34,326 nt of DNA from Gammaproteobacteria bacterium (GTDB lineage Bacteria; Pseudomonadota; Gammaproteobacteria; Thiohalobacterales; Thiohalobacteraceae). Below, in pieces: positions 1 through 10,386 of this stretch. How positions within the stretch are numbered: the stretch's first letter is position 1; each line of letters opens with the position of its first letter. The notes under the pieces are model-generated. The model worked only from the letters and a program-made list of their open reading frames with translations. It did no database searches and was not told where the DNA came from. The position numbers and the translations under genes are program-made. The stretch lies in the NCBI GenBank assembly GCA_002699185.1, contig PABG01000084.1, forward strand, positions 1-34,326, read 5' to 3'.

Positions 1-862
1 CGATCAGCTGCTTGTCCGGGGCTGCCTCGTGCATCTTGTGGAAGATGCCCATGTCGGTGGCCACGATCAGCGTCTTCGCCTTGGAGGCCTGCGCCGCCTT
101 GATCAGCTGGGTGGTGGAGCCGATGGCATCGGCCATCTCCAGCACCTCGGCCGGGGATTCGGGATGGGCGATCAGTTCGGCCTCGGGATGCTCCGCCATC
201 AGACGCTTGAGCTCGCTGGCCTTGAATTCGTCATGCACCACGCAGAAGCCCTGCCAGTTGAGAATGTCGGCGCCGGTCTTCTGCTGCACATAGCGGCCCA
301 GATGACGGTCGGGCGCAAAGATGATCTTCTCACCCCGGGCGTGCAGGTGGGCGACGATATCCACGGCGTTGGAGGAGGTCACCACCCAGTCGGCGCGGGC
401 CTTCACCTCGGCGCTGGTGTTGGTGTAGACCACCACGGTGCGGTCCGGGTGCTGGTCGCAGAAGGCGCTGAAGGCGTCGATGGGGCAACTCAGATCCAGT
501 GAGCATTCCGCGGCCAGGTCAGGCATCAGCACCCGTTTTTCGGGATTGAGGATCTTGGCGGTCTCGCCCATGAAGCGCACACCGATCACCACCAGGGTGG
601 TGGCCGCATGCTTGTTGCCGTAATCGGCCATGCCCAGCGAGTCGCCGACATAGCCGCCGGTGGCGTCGGTCAGCATCTGCAGCTGCTCATCGACATAGTA
701 ATGGGTGATGAGCACAGCGTTGTTGGCCTCGAGCAGGCCCCTGATACGCTCGATCAGGGCGTCACGCTGCTCTGGGGTGAGATCGCGCGGGCGCGGCGCA
801 TGCAGGGCCTTGCCGCGGATCTCCTCGACCAGTTCTACCGGGATGTCGTTGGCACTGCCCAT
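1..862 (-). CDS. nadA: Quinolinate synthase NadA, 3' end cut by the window
   Basis: NadA condenses iminoaspartate with dihydroxyacetone phosphate to quinolinate in de novo NAD synthesis. It is a cytosolic [4Fe-4S] enzyme. About 287 codons are visible. Family motifs include ITHYYVD (residues about 52-58), [37 protein letters not shown] and [11 protein letters not shown]. Two of the three expected cluster cysteines can be seen, in AAECSLD and in WQGFCVVH. The third would lie beyond base 1. The ATG at 862 is preceded by a GGAG about nine bases upstream. A strong hairpin (895-931) sits in the leader. The usual length is about 350 residues, so roughly 60-70 are missing. The gene is certain; only its end is unseen. 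Confidence 0.95.
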   Translation of the reverse strand, partial: MGSANDIPVELVEEIRGKALHAPRPRDLTPEQRDALIERIRGLLEANNAVLITHYYVDEQLQMLTDATGGYVGDSLGMADYGNKHAATTLVVIGVRFMGETAKILNPEKRVLMPDLAAECSLDLSCPIDAFSAFCDQHPDRTVVVYTNTSAEVKARADWVVTSSNAVDIVAHLHARGEKIIFAPDRHLGRYVQQKTGADILNWQGFCVVHDEFKASELKRLMAEHPEAELIAHPESPAEVLEMADAIGSTTQLIKAAQASKAKTLIVATDMGIFHKMHEAAPDKQLI

Positions 863-894
863 GGTGATTCGCTCCGACTCGCAGGAAGACGCCG

Positions 895-931
895 GCAGCA
901 CAGCACCGGGGAATGCCCGGTGCTGTGCTGC
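895..931. promoter_or_regulatory. Perfect 16-bp hairpin in the nadA leader
   Basis: Arms 895-910 and 916-931 are perfectly complementary, with a 5-base loop. The hairpin lies about 33 bases upstream of the nadA start and 143 bases downstream of the end of the DUF3579-like gene. No run of U follows on either strand, so it is not a classic terminator. It may be an mRNA structure in the nadA leader, a processing site or a REP-like element. The structure is seen; its role is not known. Confidence 0.6.
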
Positions 932-1073
932 GCACCCGCAATAGTAGCACCGGCTCCGAAGGGTCAGAAGTCGGCCTCATGGGGTATGCCGCCGCTATCC
1001 CCTTGGGGGAGTTTCAACAGGCAAAGGCATTGCTGTCCACCGCGCCGGGGGTGCTGTTGCGGGGCGGCTCAGC

Positions 1074-1373
1074 TCAACCTGCCAGTGCCAGTTCCGGTTC
1101 GCTCCGGTTGCGGACCGCCAGGCCGTGGAGATCGGCGAAGCGCAGGATGTCATCGACCAGCCCCGGCTGCGAGTCGGCGAGTGCCTTGGCCACACGCAGG
1201 CACTTGATGCCGTCGAGCATTACCGGCGCCAGGGCATCCGAATAGCGCAGCCGGCGGTCGCGGCCGAAACTGGCCAGGTTGCCGGCGAAGCGCTCGGCCC
1301 AGTTATGCGGCCGTAGTGGTGTGTTATTGTCTGTCTGTCCAACGATAAAGAGATACAGGTTCTCTTGTGACAT
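1074..1373 (-). CDS. Small DUF3579-like protein
   Basis: This is a 99-residue protein of unknown function. The stretch TPLRPHNWAERFAGNLASF followed by RRLRYSDALAPVMLDGIKCL resembles the DUF3579 family, small cytosolic proteins found mainly in beta- and gammaproteobacteria. There is no signal peptide or membrane segment. The ATG at 1373 is preferred. A GTG five codons upstream (1388) is in frame, but the AGGGG purine stretch touches it and leaves no spacing. The gene lies upstream of nadA on the same strand and is separated from it by 211 bases holding a hairpin. The family call is from memory of its conserved pattern and is moderately sure. Confidence 0.65.
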   Translation of the reverse strand: MSQENLYLFIVGQTDNNTPLRPHNWAERFAGNLASFGRDRRLRYSDALAPVMLDGIKCLRVAKALADSQPGLVDDILRFADLHGLAVRNRSEPELALAG

Positions 1374-1549
1374 TGATTTAAGTATCACCCCTAAGATTAT
1401 GAATATAAATTCTATTTCTACGGGTAAACGATAAGCGCCCGTAATGAATAATCAGTTAATATTGTAATGTTCTTATATAAAAACCGCAATAATTTTATTG
1501 ATCCATCAAGCGATCTTATGGTCGCCATGAATACGTCGGGAGGTTGTCA
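1374..1549. promoter_or_regulatory. AT-rich divergent promoter region
   Basis: The stretch between the minus-strand DUF3579-like gene and the plus-strand gene at 1550 is much richer in A and T than its surroundings, with several TTATAT/TAATAT-like hexamers around 1455-1500. It is the only place from which both genes could be transcribed. No single promoter can be assigned with confidence. Confidence 0.35.
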
Positions 1550-1984
1550 GTGGAGGCCTTTGCCTGTGCGCGGGCGCGTCTGAGTGCGCCGGAACTGCAG
1601 CGGTTCGTCCGCGTGGAAACCCTGTCGCAATGGTGTGCGGGCATTGCCGAGGTGCTCGAGCACAGTGGCGAACGCGGCGAGATCAGCTGCCTGTGGGGAC
1701 GTTTCCGGGTGCATCGGGAGGTGATCCGGGACGGCATCCGCTTCTCCCTGCCGGGGTGTCCCAACGCTCTGCAATGGACGCTGACGGCGGAGAACGCCGG
1801 CAGTGAAGGGCGCATCACCATCCATTGCAGCATCAACCGGGCCGAGCCGGACCCGGATTTCGCCGAATCCATCGAGGAGTTCGTACGCGACTGGCAGCAG
1901 GGTCTGGAGCAGGGCTGGGAAGCCGCCCGGCAGCGGGCTGCACGGCTGCCGCCCGAGGCCGAGTGCATGCCCTGGTACGGCTGA
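1550..1984 (+). CDS. Conserved-looking protein of unknown function
   Basis: This 144-residue protein is not recognised. It is soluble and acidic towards the end, with an alpha-helical C-terminal half (FAESIEEFVRDWQQGLEQGW). A central region (CLWGRFRVHREVIRDGIRF, then a CPNALQWTLT stretch) looks like beta-strands and could be a small binding fold. The GTG at 1550 is chosen because GGGAGG lies six to seven bases before it. A TTG at 1544 is in frame but abuts that ribosome-binding site. It is read towards the convergent mscS gene. Codon use is like that of its neighbours. An overlapping minus-strand frame of similar length lacks any ribosome-binding site and was judged a shadow. Confidence 0.6.
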   Translation: MEAFACARARLSAPELQRFVRVETLSQWCAGIAEVLEHSGERGEISCLWGRFRVHREVIRDGIRFSLPGCPNALQWTLTAENAGSEGRITIHCSINRAEPDPDFAESIEEFVRDWQQGLEQGWEAARQRAARLPPEAECMPWYG

Positions 1985-2007
1985 TTCGAATTCACTCCCC
2001 TCCTCGA

Positions 2008-2030
2008 TCCTCCCCCATCAAGGGGGAGGA
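2008..2030. terminator. Convergent-gene hairpin, possible bidirectional terminator
   Basis: A perfect 9-bp stem (TCCTCCCCC at 2008-2016 with GGGGGAGGA at 2022-2030) and a 5-base loop lie between two convergent genes. It lacks a U-run, so it may only protect 3' ends. It resembles the hairpins at 17181-17199 and 19456-19475. Confidence 0.4.
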
Positions 2031-2033
2031 AGG

Positions 2034-2113
2034 GTAGGCCGGAATAAGCGCAGCGTTCCCGGCAGTTGTGGGGGATGCCGGAAACGGGCCGTTCGGCCCT
2101 TATCCCGGCCTAC
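2034..2113. repeat. REP-like inverted repeat element
   Basis: The 80-base block begins with GTAGGCCGGAATAAG and ends with the near-exact reverse complement (14 of 15 match). Internal GC-rich inverted stretches such as GGGCCGTTCGGCCC occur inside. The outer sequence is of the widespread GTAGGCCGGATAAG type of extragenic palindrome. It ends just inside the 3' end of mscS. Confidence 0.6.
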
Positions 2114-3021
2114 GATTCCGGCCGGCCGGCGTGGGCCAGGGCCTGCAGCAGCTCCCGGTCGGTGTCGTTGACATAGAGGGTGCGGTGCGGGAAGGGGATC
2201 TCGATGCCGCGGGCATCGAAGGCGTATTTCAGCCGCCGGCGGAATTCCCGCCCCACGGCCCACTGCTGGATGGGCCGGGTCTTGAGCCGACCCTTGATGA
2301 CCACGGCCGAGTCGGCGAAGTTGTCCAGTCCGAATACCTCGATCGGCTCGACGATCAGGGGGCCGAAATGTTCGTCCGCGGCCAGTTCCTCGCCGACCGA
2401 CTTGATGATGTCGATCACCGTGTCCACGTCCTCCTTGTAGGCCACGCCGATGTCGAACACATAGCCGGACCACTCCCGGGTCATATTGGACAGGGTGGTG
2501 ATGGTGCCGTTGGGAAAGACATGCACCGTACCGGAGAGGTCGCGCAGCACCAGGGTGCGGAAATTGATGGCCTCGACCAGCCCGCCGGTGCCGTTGATGA
2601 TGGCCACGTCGCCCAGCCGCACCTGGTTTTCCAGGATGATGAAAAAGCCGGCGATGACGTCGCGCACCAGGTTCTGGGCGCCGAAGCCAACGGCCAGGCC
2701 GACGATGCCGGCGCTGGCCAGAATGGGGGCGATGTCCACGCCGAGCTCGCGCAGGATGATCAGCAGGGCAACGACCCAGATCACGATGCGGATGCCCTGG
2801 CGCAGCAGCCGGATCAGGGTCTCGGCCCGTTTGCTCGCCTCGGTCAGGCTCTCGTCGGCGCCCTGGCCAGGCCGCACCAGCCGCTGCTCCAGCCGGCGCA
2901 GGCCGAGTCGGGCCAGCAGCATGAGCCCCCACATCAGCGCCAGGATGAGGAGAATGCGCAGGCCGGTGAATATCAGGACTTCCCAGTCGAATTTCTCCAG
3001 CAGCAGGTTGATCAGATCCAT
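2110..3021 (-). CDS. Small-conductance mechanosensitive channel (MscS family)
   Basis: This is an inner-membrane channel that opens under membrane tension and releases solutes on osmotic downshock. In 303 residues there are three membrane helices at about 14-37, 76-95 and 98-130. The third is the glycine/alanine-rich pore helix (SAGIVGLAVGFGAQNLVRD). The cytoplasmic beta-domain follows, with the typical GTVHVFPNGTITTLSNMTR segment, and then an alpha/beta C-terminal domain ending in IEIPFPHRTLYV. The ATG at 3021 has AGGG eight bases upstream. An upstream in-frame TTG (3087) has no good site. The gene diverges from sucA. Confidence 0.92.
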   Translation of the reverse strand: MDLINLLLEKFDWEVLIFTGLRILLILALMWGLMLLARLGLRRLEQRLVRPGQGADESLTEASKRAETLIRLLRQGIRIVIWVVALLIILRELGVDIAPILASAGIVGLAVGFGAQNLVRDVIAGFFIILENQVRLGDVAIINGTGGLVEAINFRTLVLRDLSGTVHVFPNGTITTLSNMTREWSGYVFDIGVAYKEDVDTVIDIIKSVGEELAADEHFGPLIVEPIEVFGLDNFADSAVVIKGRLKTRPIQQWAVGREFRRRLKYAFDARGIEIPFPHRTLYVNDTDRELLQALAHAGRPES

Positions 3022-3300
3022 CGGGCGTGCCCTTGTCTGTAGCGGGGAATCTTCATCAAGATAAGGGAATGGCGTATGACGGAACAACCCGGCGCGGGGG
3101 AAGAGACCGCGGGTTTATGGCGATTTTTCGTCAAAAACAAGTCACCATGGCATGAAACCGTGCATGTTCCGCGTGTGCATGGACTCCGATCGCTGTAGCG
3201 GGGAGTAGATTCCGGTCGGTTGATGTCTCAAACTTGAGTTTGAAGCGGATTGGCGCAGGAATTGCCTTCTTTTTTCGTTAAACACGGCCAGATCCATTCC
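3022..3300. promoter_or_regulatory. Divergent mscS/sucA regulatory region
   Basis: The 279 bases must hold promoters for both mscS and the sucA operon. Two things are visible. One is a 12-base direct repeat CTGTAGCGGGGA at 3037-3048 and 3193-3204. The other is an overlapping pair of inverted repeats at 3227-3242, including CAAACT-TG-AGTTTG. The second could be an operator or a small leader hairpin just upstream of sucA. Neither is a recognised regulator site. Confidence 0.35.
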
Positions 3301-6153
3301 ATGGAAGACAGAGTCAAACTCAAGAGTATGCAGCGGCTGTGGGCGGACTCCCAGTTGACCGGCCACAATGGCGCCTATCTGGATGCGCTCTATGACCGTT
3401 ACCTGGAGGACCCGACCCAGGTCGAGGAGCACTGGCGCACCTTCTTCGATACCCTGCCTGCGGTCGATACCCGCCAGCGCGAGGCTTCGCATACCCCGGT
3501 GCGGGAACAGTTCCGCTCACTCGCGCGTCGGCCTTCCAGCCGCAGCGCGCCGGCTGCCTCGGCTTCCCACGAGGAAAAACAGATCCGGGTGCTGCAACTG
3601 ATCAATGCCTATCGCTTCCGCGCCCACCAGATCGCCGACATCGACCCGCTGGGCCTGCGCGAACGGCCGCACATCCCGGAGCTCGAACCCGCCCATCATG
3701 GACTGACCGAGGCCGACCTGGACCGGATCTTCGATACCGGCTCTCTGGCCGGGGTGGAACGGACCAGCCTGCGCGAGATACTGGAACTGCTCGACTGCAC
3801 CTATGCCGGTCATATCGGCGCCGAGTACATGCACATCACCGAGACCGGCGAGAAGCGCTGGCTGCAGCAGCGCCTGGAATCCTGCGCCGGGCCGCCGCGT
3901 TTTTCCGACGAGACCCGCCAGCGCATCCTCGACCGGCTGACCGCCGCCGAGGGTCTGGAGCGCTACCTGCACAACCGTTATGTGGGTCAGAAACGCTTCT
4001 CGCTGGAGGGCGGCGACAGCCTGATCCCCATTCTGGATGAGCTGATTCAACGCGGCGGCGTCCATGGGTTGAAGGAACTGGTCATCGGCATGGCCCATCG
4101 CGGCCGGCTCAACGTGCTGGTCAACATCATGGGCAAGACCCCGGCCGAGCTGTTCCAGGAATTCGAGGGCAAGGCCGGCCACGAGGGCAGCGGTTCGGGC
4201 GACGTGAAGTACCATCTCGGCTTTTCCTCGGACATCCAGACCCGGGGCGGGCCGGTGCATATCAACCTGGCCTTCAATCCCTCGCATCTGGAGATCGTCG
4301 ATCCGGTGGTCGAGGGCTCGGTGCGGGCGCGCCAGGACCGGCGCCGCGATACGGAAGGCAACAGCGTGATGCCGGTGCTGATCCACGGCGACGCCGCCTT
4401 TGCCGGGCAGGGCGTGGTGATGGAAACCTTCAACATGTCGCAGTCGCGCGGCTATTCCACCAAGGGCACGGTGCACCTGGTGGTCAACAACCAGATCGGC
4501 TTCACCACCTCATACCAGCGCGATGCCCGCTCCACCCAGTACTGCACCGACATCGCCAAGATGGTCAATGCCCCCATCTTTCACGTCAACGGCGATGATC
4601 CTGAAGCCGTCTTGTTCGTCACTCAGATCGCGCTGGACTATCGCATGACCTACCACAAGGATGTGGTCATCGATCTGGTCTGCTACCGCCGCCACGGCCA
4701 CAGCGAGGCCGACGAACCCACTGCCACCCAGCCCCTGATGTACCAGTCGATCAAGCACAAGCCCTCGGCGCGCGGCCTGTATGCCCAGACCCTGATCGAC
4801 GCAGGCCTGATCGAACCGGATGCTCCCGAACAGATGCTGCAGGCGTACCGGGACGCGCTCGATGCCGGGCGCAGTGTGGTGAAGGAACTCATCCCCGCCG
4901 AGCAGTCGCCGTATCCGCATGCGGTCGACTGGAAGCCCTACATCGGCCAGTCCTGTACCACTGAAGTTGACACGGCCATCGACGCTGCCCGCCTCAAGCA
5001 GCTCTGGCAGGGCCTGTCGCGTCTGCCCGAGGGATTCGAGATCCATTCCAACGTGGGCAAGATCATGGAGAACCGGCGCAAGATGACCGCCGGCGCTCTG
5101 TCCATCGACTGGGGCTATGCCGAGACCATGGCCTACGCCTCGCTGCTGACCGAGGGGTACCCGGTGCGCCTGTCCGGACAGGACAGCGGACGCGGCACCT
5201 TCTTTCACCGGCATGCCGTGATCAGCAATCAGGTCGACGGCACTCCCTATGTGCCGCTGCGCAATATCAGCGCGGACCAGGCCAATTTCCTGGTCATCAA
5301 CTCGCTGCTCTCGGAGGAGGCCGTGCTGGCGTTCGAATACGGCTATGCCACCACTGATCCCGGCACCCTGGTGATCTGGGAGGCCCAGTTCGGCGATTTC
5401 GCCAACAACGCGCAGGTGGTGATCGACCAGTTCATCAGTGCCGGTGAGCAGAAATGGAACCGGCTGTGCGGGCTGGTGATGTTTCTGCCGCACGGCTACG
5501 AAGGCCAGGGTCCGGAGCATTCCTCGGCCCGCCTGGAGCGTTACCTGCAACTGTGCGCCGAGCAGAACATCCAGGTCTGCGTGCCGACCGCGCCGGCGCA
5601 GATCTTCCACCTGCTGCGTCAGCAGATGCTCAACACCTGCCGCAAGCCGCTGGTGGTCATGACCCCGAAGAGCCTGCTGCGCCACCGCCTTGCGGTCAGC
5701 CGGCTGGAGGATCTGACCGAGGGCGGGTTCCACGCTGTCATTCCGGAGGTCGACGCGATCGACCCCGCGGCGGTCAACCGGGTGATTCTATGCAGCGGCA
5801 AGGTTTACTACGACCTGCTGGAGAAGCGCCGCGAGGTCGAACTGAACGATGTCGCCATTATCCGCCTGGAACGGCTCTATCCCTTCCCGGAGGACATTCT
5901 GCGCCGGATCCTGGAGGAGTATCCCAACGTGGAAACCTACATCTGGTGCCAGGAGGAGCCCAAGAACCAGGGCGCCTGGTATTCCACCCAGCATCATATG
6001 TATGCCTCCCTGCCCTGTGACGCGCCGCTGGAATATGCCGGCCGGCCTTTTTCCGCTGCCCCTGCGGTCGGCTACAACTGGCTGCATGTGCAGCAGCAGC
6101 ACCGGCTGGTGGCCGAGGCGCTGGGGCTGGAGAGCACAGGTACAGGCCAGTGA
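3301..6153 (+). CDS. sucA: 2-oxoglutarate dehydrogenase E1 component
   Basis: SucA is the thiamine-diphosphate E1 subunit that decarboxylates 2-oxoglutarate and passes the succinyl group to SucB lipoate in the TCA cycle. The product is 950 residues, close to the family norm of about 930. The N-terminal segment (MQRLWADSQLTGHNGAYLDA) matches the E2-binding arm. Later motifs include GGDSLIPILDEL, GMAHRGRLNVLVN, HGDAAFAGQGVV, HVNGDDPEAV, CYRRHGHSEADEP, the transketolase-like GQDSGRGTFFHRHAV, EAQFGDFANNAQ and FLPHGYEGQGPEHSSARLER. The start is uncertain. ATG 3301 is chosen, a TTG at 3250 would add 17 residues, and ATG 3328 is also possible; none has a strong ribosome-binding site. sucB follows 24 bases later. 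No sucCD genes are in the window. Confidence 0.97.
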   Translation: MEDRVKLKSMQRLWADSQLTGHNGAYLDALYDRYLEDPTQVEEHWRTFFDTLPAVDTRQREASHTPVREQFRSLARRPSSRSAPAASASHEEKQIRVLQLINAYRFRAHQIADIDPLGLRERPHIPELEPAHHGLTEADLDRIFDTGSLAGVERTSLREILELLDCTYAGHIGAEYMHITETGEKRWLQQRLESCAGPPRFSDETRQRILDRLTAAEGLERYLHNRYVGQKRFSLEGGDSLIPILDELIQRGGVHGLKELVIGMAHRGRLNVLVNIMGKTPAELFQEFEGKAGHEGSGSGDVKYHLGFSSDIQTRGGPVHINLAFNPSHLEIVDPVVEGSVRARQDRRRDTEGNSVMPVLIHGDAAFAGQGVVMETFNMSQSRGYSTKGTVHLVVNNQIGFTTSYQRDARSTQYCTDIAKMVNAPIFHVNGDDPEAVLFVTQIALDYRMTYHKDVVIDLVCYRRHGHSEADEPTATQPLMYQSIKHKPSARGLYAQTLIDAGLIEPDAPEQMLQAYRDALDAGRSVVKELIPAEQSPYPHAVDWKPYIGQSCTTEVDTAIDAARLKQLWQGLSRLPEGFEIHSNVGKIMENRRKMTAGALSIDWGYAETMAYASLLTEGYPVRLSGQDSGRGTFFHRHAVISNQVDGTPYVPLRNISADQANFLVINSLLSEEAVLAFEYGYATTDPGTLVIWEAQFGDFANNAQVVIDQFISAGEQKWNRLCGLVMFLPHGYEGQGPEHSSARLERYLQLCAEQNIQVCVPTAPAQIFHLLRQQMLNTCRKPLVVMTPKSLLRHRLAVSRLEDLTEGGFHAVIPEVDAIDPAAVNRVILCSGKVYYDLLEKRREVELNDVAIIRLERLYPFPEDILRRILEEYPNVETYIWCQEEPKNQGAWYSTQHHMYASLPCDAPLEYAGRPFSAAPAVGYNWLHVQQQHRLVAEALGLESTGTGQ

Positions 6154-6177
6154 ACAACCAATAACAGGAACACGCCC

Positions 6178-7428
6178 ATGTCAGTCGAAATCAAGGTTCC
6201 CAGCTTCCCCGAGTCGGTTGCCGACGGCACCGTGCTGCGCTGGAACAAGCGGCCAGGCGAGGCGGTTGCGCGTGACGAGACCCTGGTCGAGATCGAGACC
6301 GACAAGGTGGTCTTCGAAGTCCCCGCCCCGGCCGCCGGCGTGCTCGAGGGTATCGAGCAGGACGAGGGTGAAGTGGTCACCTCCGGCCAGGTCATCGGCC
6401 GCCTTCGCGAGGGAGGAGCGGCGGATGCCGCCGCCGCTTCAGCGTCAGCCGCCGGAACGCAGGCGGACAGCGAGCACCGCGGCACGAACCCGCCGGTCTC
6501 GCCCTCGGCGCGACGGCTGCTGGAACAACACGGCATCGAAGCCTCGCAGGTGACCGGCACGGGCAAGGGCGGACGCATCCTCAAGGAGGATGTGGAACAT
6601 CTGCTCGAACACGCCGGTCAGCCGGCGGCGGCCGCTCAGGCCGGGCAGGAGGCTGCGCAGGCCCGTCCGCAGGAGGCACCCGCACCTTCCCCGGAACCGG
6701 CGGCAGCCGTCGCTGCCGGTGCCGGCGGGCGCGAGGAGAAGCGCGTGCCCATGACCCGCCTGCGCGCACGGGTGGCGGAGCGCCTGCTCGAGGCGCAGCA
6801 GAATGCCGCCATCCTGACGACCTTCAACGAGGTCGACATGCAGCCGGTCATGCAGCTGCGCCAGCGCTACCGCGAGGCCTTCGAGGCACGTCATGGCGTG
6901 AAACTCGGCTTCATGTCCTTTTTCGTCAAAGCGGCCGTGGAGGCGCTGCGCCGCTTCCCGGAGGTCAATGCCTCCATCGACGGCAACGATGTCGTCTACC
7001 ACGGTTATTTCGACATCGGCATCGCGGTCAGTTCGCCGCGCGGCCTGGTGGTGCCCATCCTGCGCGATGCCGATGCACTCGGCCTGGCCGAGATCGAAGG
7101 CCGCATTCTGGATTTTGCCCAGCGGGCGCAGCAAGGGCGGCTGGAGCTGGATGAGATCACGGGAGGCACCTTCACCATCACCAACGGCGGCGTGTTCGGC
7201 TCCATGCTGTCCACCCCCATCATCAATCCGCCCCAGAGCGGCATTCTCGGCATGCACAGGATCCAGGAGCGTCCGGTGGCCGAGAACGGCGCAGTGGTCA
7301 TCCGGCCGATGATGTACCTGGCGCTGAGCTACGACCATCGCCTGATCGACGGCCGCGAGGCGGTGCAGTTTCTGGTCACCATCAGGGATATGATCGAGGA
7401 TCCGGCACGCCTGCTGCTGGATGTCTGA
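6178..7428 (+). CDS. sucB: Dihydrolipoyl succinyltransferase (E2 of 2-oxoglutarate dehydrogenase)
   Basis: SucB forms the core of the 2-oxoglutarate dehydrogenase complex and transfers succinyl from lipoyl-lysine to CoA. In 416 residues, the lipoyl domain occupies about 1-78, with the lipoylated lysine K43 in [15 protein letters not shown] peripheral-subunit-binding domain follows ([17 protein letters not shown] then [13 protein letters not shown], about 103-141), flanked by alanine/proline-rich linkers. The catalytic domain runs from about 190 to the end, with H387 and D391 in the [13 protein letters not shown] active-site signature. It lies between sucA and lpd with short gaps, so one operon. 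CAGGAA precedes the start. Confidence 0.97.
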   Translation: MSVEIKVPSFPESVADGTVLRWNKRPGEAVARDETLVEIETDKVVFEVPAPAAGVLEGIEQDEGEVVTSGQVIGRLREGGAADAAAASASAAGTQADSEHRGTNPPVSPSARRLLEQHGIEASQVTGTGKGGRILKEDVEHLLEHAGQPAAAAQAGQEAAQARPQEAPAPSPEPAAAVAAGAGGREEKRVPMTRLRARVAERLLEAQQNAAILTTFNEVDMQPVMQLRQRYREAFEARHGVKLGFMSFFVKAAVEALRRFPEVNASIDGNDVVYHGYFDIGIAVSSPRGLVVPILRDADALGLAEIEGRILDFAQRAQQGRLELDEITGGTFTITNGGVFGSMLSTPIINPPQSGILGMHRIQERPVAENGAVVIRPMMYLALSYDHRLIDGREAVQFLVTIRDMIEDPARLLLDV

Positions 7429-7440
7429 CTGGATACCTGA

Positions 7441-8904
<1,464 letters not shown>

Positions 8905-8910
8905 TAGCGT

Positions 8911-8990
8911 GTAGGATGGGTGGAGGCGTTTACGCCGCAACCCATCTTCAGGTCGAAAACGATGGGTTGCGCTGCGCCCCACCCATCCTG
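8911..8990. repeat. Nested palindromic repeat between convergent genes
   Basis: Outer arms AGGATGGGTGG (8913-8923) and CCACCCATCCT (8979-8989) enclose inner arms GCAACCCATC (8937-8946) and GATGGGTTGC (8961-8970), with a GGCG..CGCC pair at 8923-8935. The inner and outer arms share the ATGGGT core. It is typical of the GTAGGATGGGT..ACCCATC family of extragenic palindromes. It lies between lpd and the convergent MgtC-like gene, where it could act as a transcript end for both. Confidence 0.65.
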
Positions 8991-9007
8991 CTGGCTACAG
9001 CGGCCGT

Positions 9008-10261
9008 TCAGGTCATCAGGATCACAAGGCCGCCGGCCGCTGCCACCGCCAGCATCGGCGGCAGCACATACTTCGCCAGTACGGCACCGCCGATGACCGC
9101 GGCCAGGACGCCCTTGAACAGGGTGTTGACGACCGCAGCCAGCGTCAGGGCGCCAACCGCCGCCGGCGCATTGGTCTCGATGCCGGGCATGCGGGCGATG
9201 GTCAGGGTAATGGCATCCACGTCGGCTACCCCGCTGATGCCCGCTGCCAGGTACAGGCCACGCTGGCCGAGCCAGGCATGCAGGGCCTCGGTGGCCAGTA
9301 TGACCAGTGCCAGCAGCAGGGCGAATTTCAATGCCGGAAGGAGTTGGAAGGGATTGCTCAGCGGGGCCTCGATAGGTTTGTCCCGCTTCCTCGCCGCCAG
9401 CCGCCACAGCCAGAACACGCCGACCAGCGCCACGGCCAGCATGACCAGCAGCGGCGCCAGCATGGGAGCGGCCAGGGATCGATTGAGAATGACGATCTCC
9501 AGCAGCATCCGTGGAAACATGGTCGCCGAAGCGATGAGGATGCCGGCCGCCAGCATGGACGGCGGCAGGCCCTTTCCCTGCAGACGGGAGAAATGCAGCG
9601 TTGTTGCAGTGGAGGAGGTCACTCCGCCCAGAAACCCTGTCAGCAGAGTCCCCTTGCCGGCGCCGAATACGCGCATGGCGATGTACCCGAAGAAAGAGAT
9701 GCCGGCGATAAGCACCACCAGCCACCAGAGCTCATATGGGTTGAGCGCCGACCAGGGTCCGTATCCCTGATTGGGCAGCACCGGCAGCAGGACCACCGAG
9801 ATCAGCAGCAGCTTGAGGGTAGCCAGCAGTTCGCGTTCCTCGATCCTGCGGATCCAGGCATGCAGCAGGGGTTTGAGACTGAGCAGAAAAGCGGTTACCA
9901 CGGCCGCGCTGGCCGCGGCCGTCTGCTGTCCGTGCATGGCCAGGGCGCCGATGGCGAAGGTGAGCAGGGCGGCGACCAGGGTGGTGATGCCATGGTCTCT
10001 GTCGGCGCTGACCTGGCGGCTGTGGCTGATGATGAGCAAGCCGGTGAAGGCCACGAAGGCGAAGCCGAGCAGCACTTCACCCAGCTCATCCGCCAGCAGT
10101 GCCCACAGCGCCCCCAGCAGTCCGATCAGGCCGAAGGTGCGAATGCCGGCCAGACGCGTGCCTTCCTCGGCGGTGCGCCGCTCCCAGCCGCGCTCGGCGC
10201 CGATCAGCAGGCCCAGGGTAAGGGCCAGCAGGAGGTTCAGCAGGATGTGGATTTCCGCCAT
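9008..10261 (-). CDS. MgtC/DUF4010 family integral membrane protein
   Basis: This is a polytopic inner-membrane protein of 417 residues with about a dozen hydrophobic helices. The N-terminal 150 residues look like the MgtC/SapB fold (LTLGLLIGAERGWERR, then GIRTFGLIGLLGALWAL, then DHGITTLVAALLTFAIGAL). The rest matches the DUF4010 domain (GFLGGVTSSTATTLHFSRL, then GISGVADVDAITLTIARM). The function of this fused family is not settled. A role in divalent cation or phosphate homeostasis is inferred from MgtC. Only a weak GAAAG precedes the ATG. The gene is convergent with lpd and divergent from the methyltransferase at 10387. Confidence 0.85.
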   Translation of the reverse strand: MAEIHILLNLLLALTLGLLIGAERGWERRTAEEGTRLAGIRTFGLIGLLGALWALLADELGEVLLGFAFVAFTGLLIISHSRQVSADRDHGITTLVAALLTFAIGALAMHGQQTAAASAAVVTAFLLSLKPLLHAWIRRIEERELLATLKLLLISVVLLPVLPNQGYGPWSALNPYELWWLVVLIAGISFFGYIAMRVFGAGKGTLLTGFLGGVTSSTATTLHFSRLQGKGLPPSMLAAGILIASATMFPRMLLEIVILNRSLAAPMLAPLLVMLAVALVGVFWLWRLAARKRDKPIEAPLSNPFQLLPALKFALLLALVILATEALHAWLGQRGLYLAAGISGVADVDAITLTIARMPGIETNAPAAVGALTLAAVVNTLFKGVLAAVIGGAVLAKYVLPPMLAVAAAGGLVILMT

Positions 10262-10386
10262 CTTTCAGCACCCGCGTGCATTGATGCCGTATTGTCGCAT
10301 CAGCCGCCGCAGGATTCACTTCCCTGAATCCCGCACGGCAGGATAAAACTTTACCTCGTCACGGGGCTGTGGCATAAAGCACGCCC

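Noticed and set aside
1516-1995. Minus-strand frame of 159 codons over the unknown plus-strand gene
   Set aside because: It is serine/arginine-rich with no ribosome-binding site. The plus-strand gene has a clear one.
4510-5733. Minus-strand open frame of 407 codons
   Set aside because: It is antisense to sucA and has no recognisable domain.
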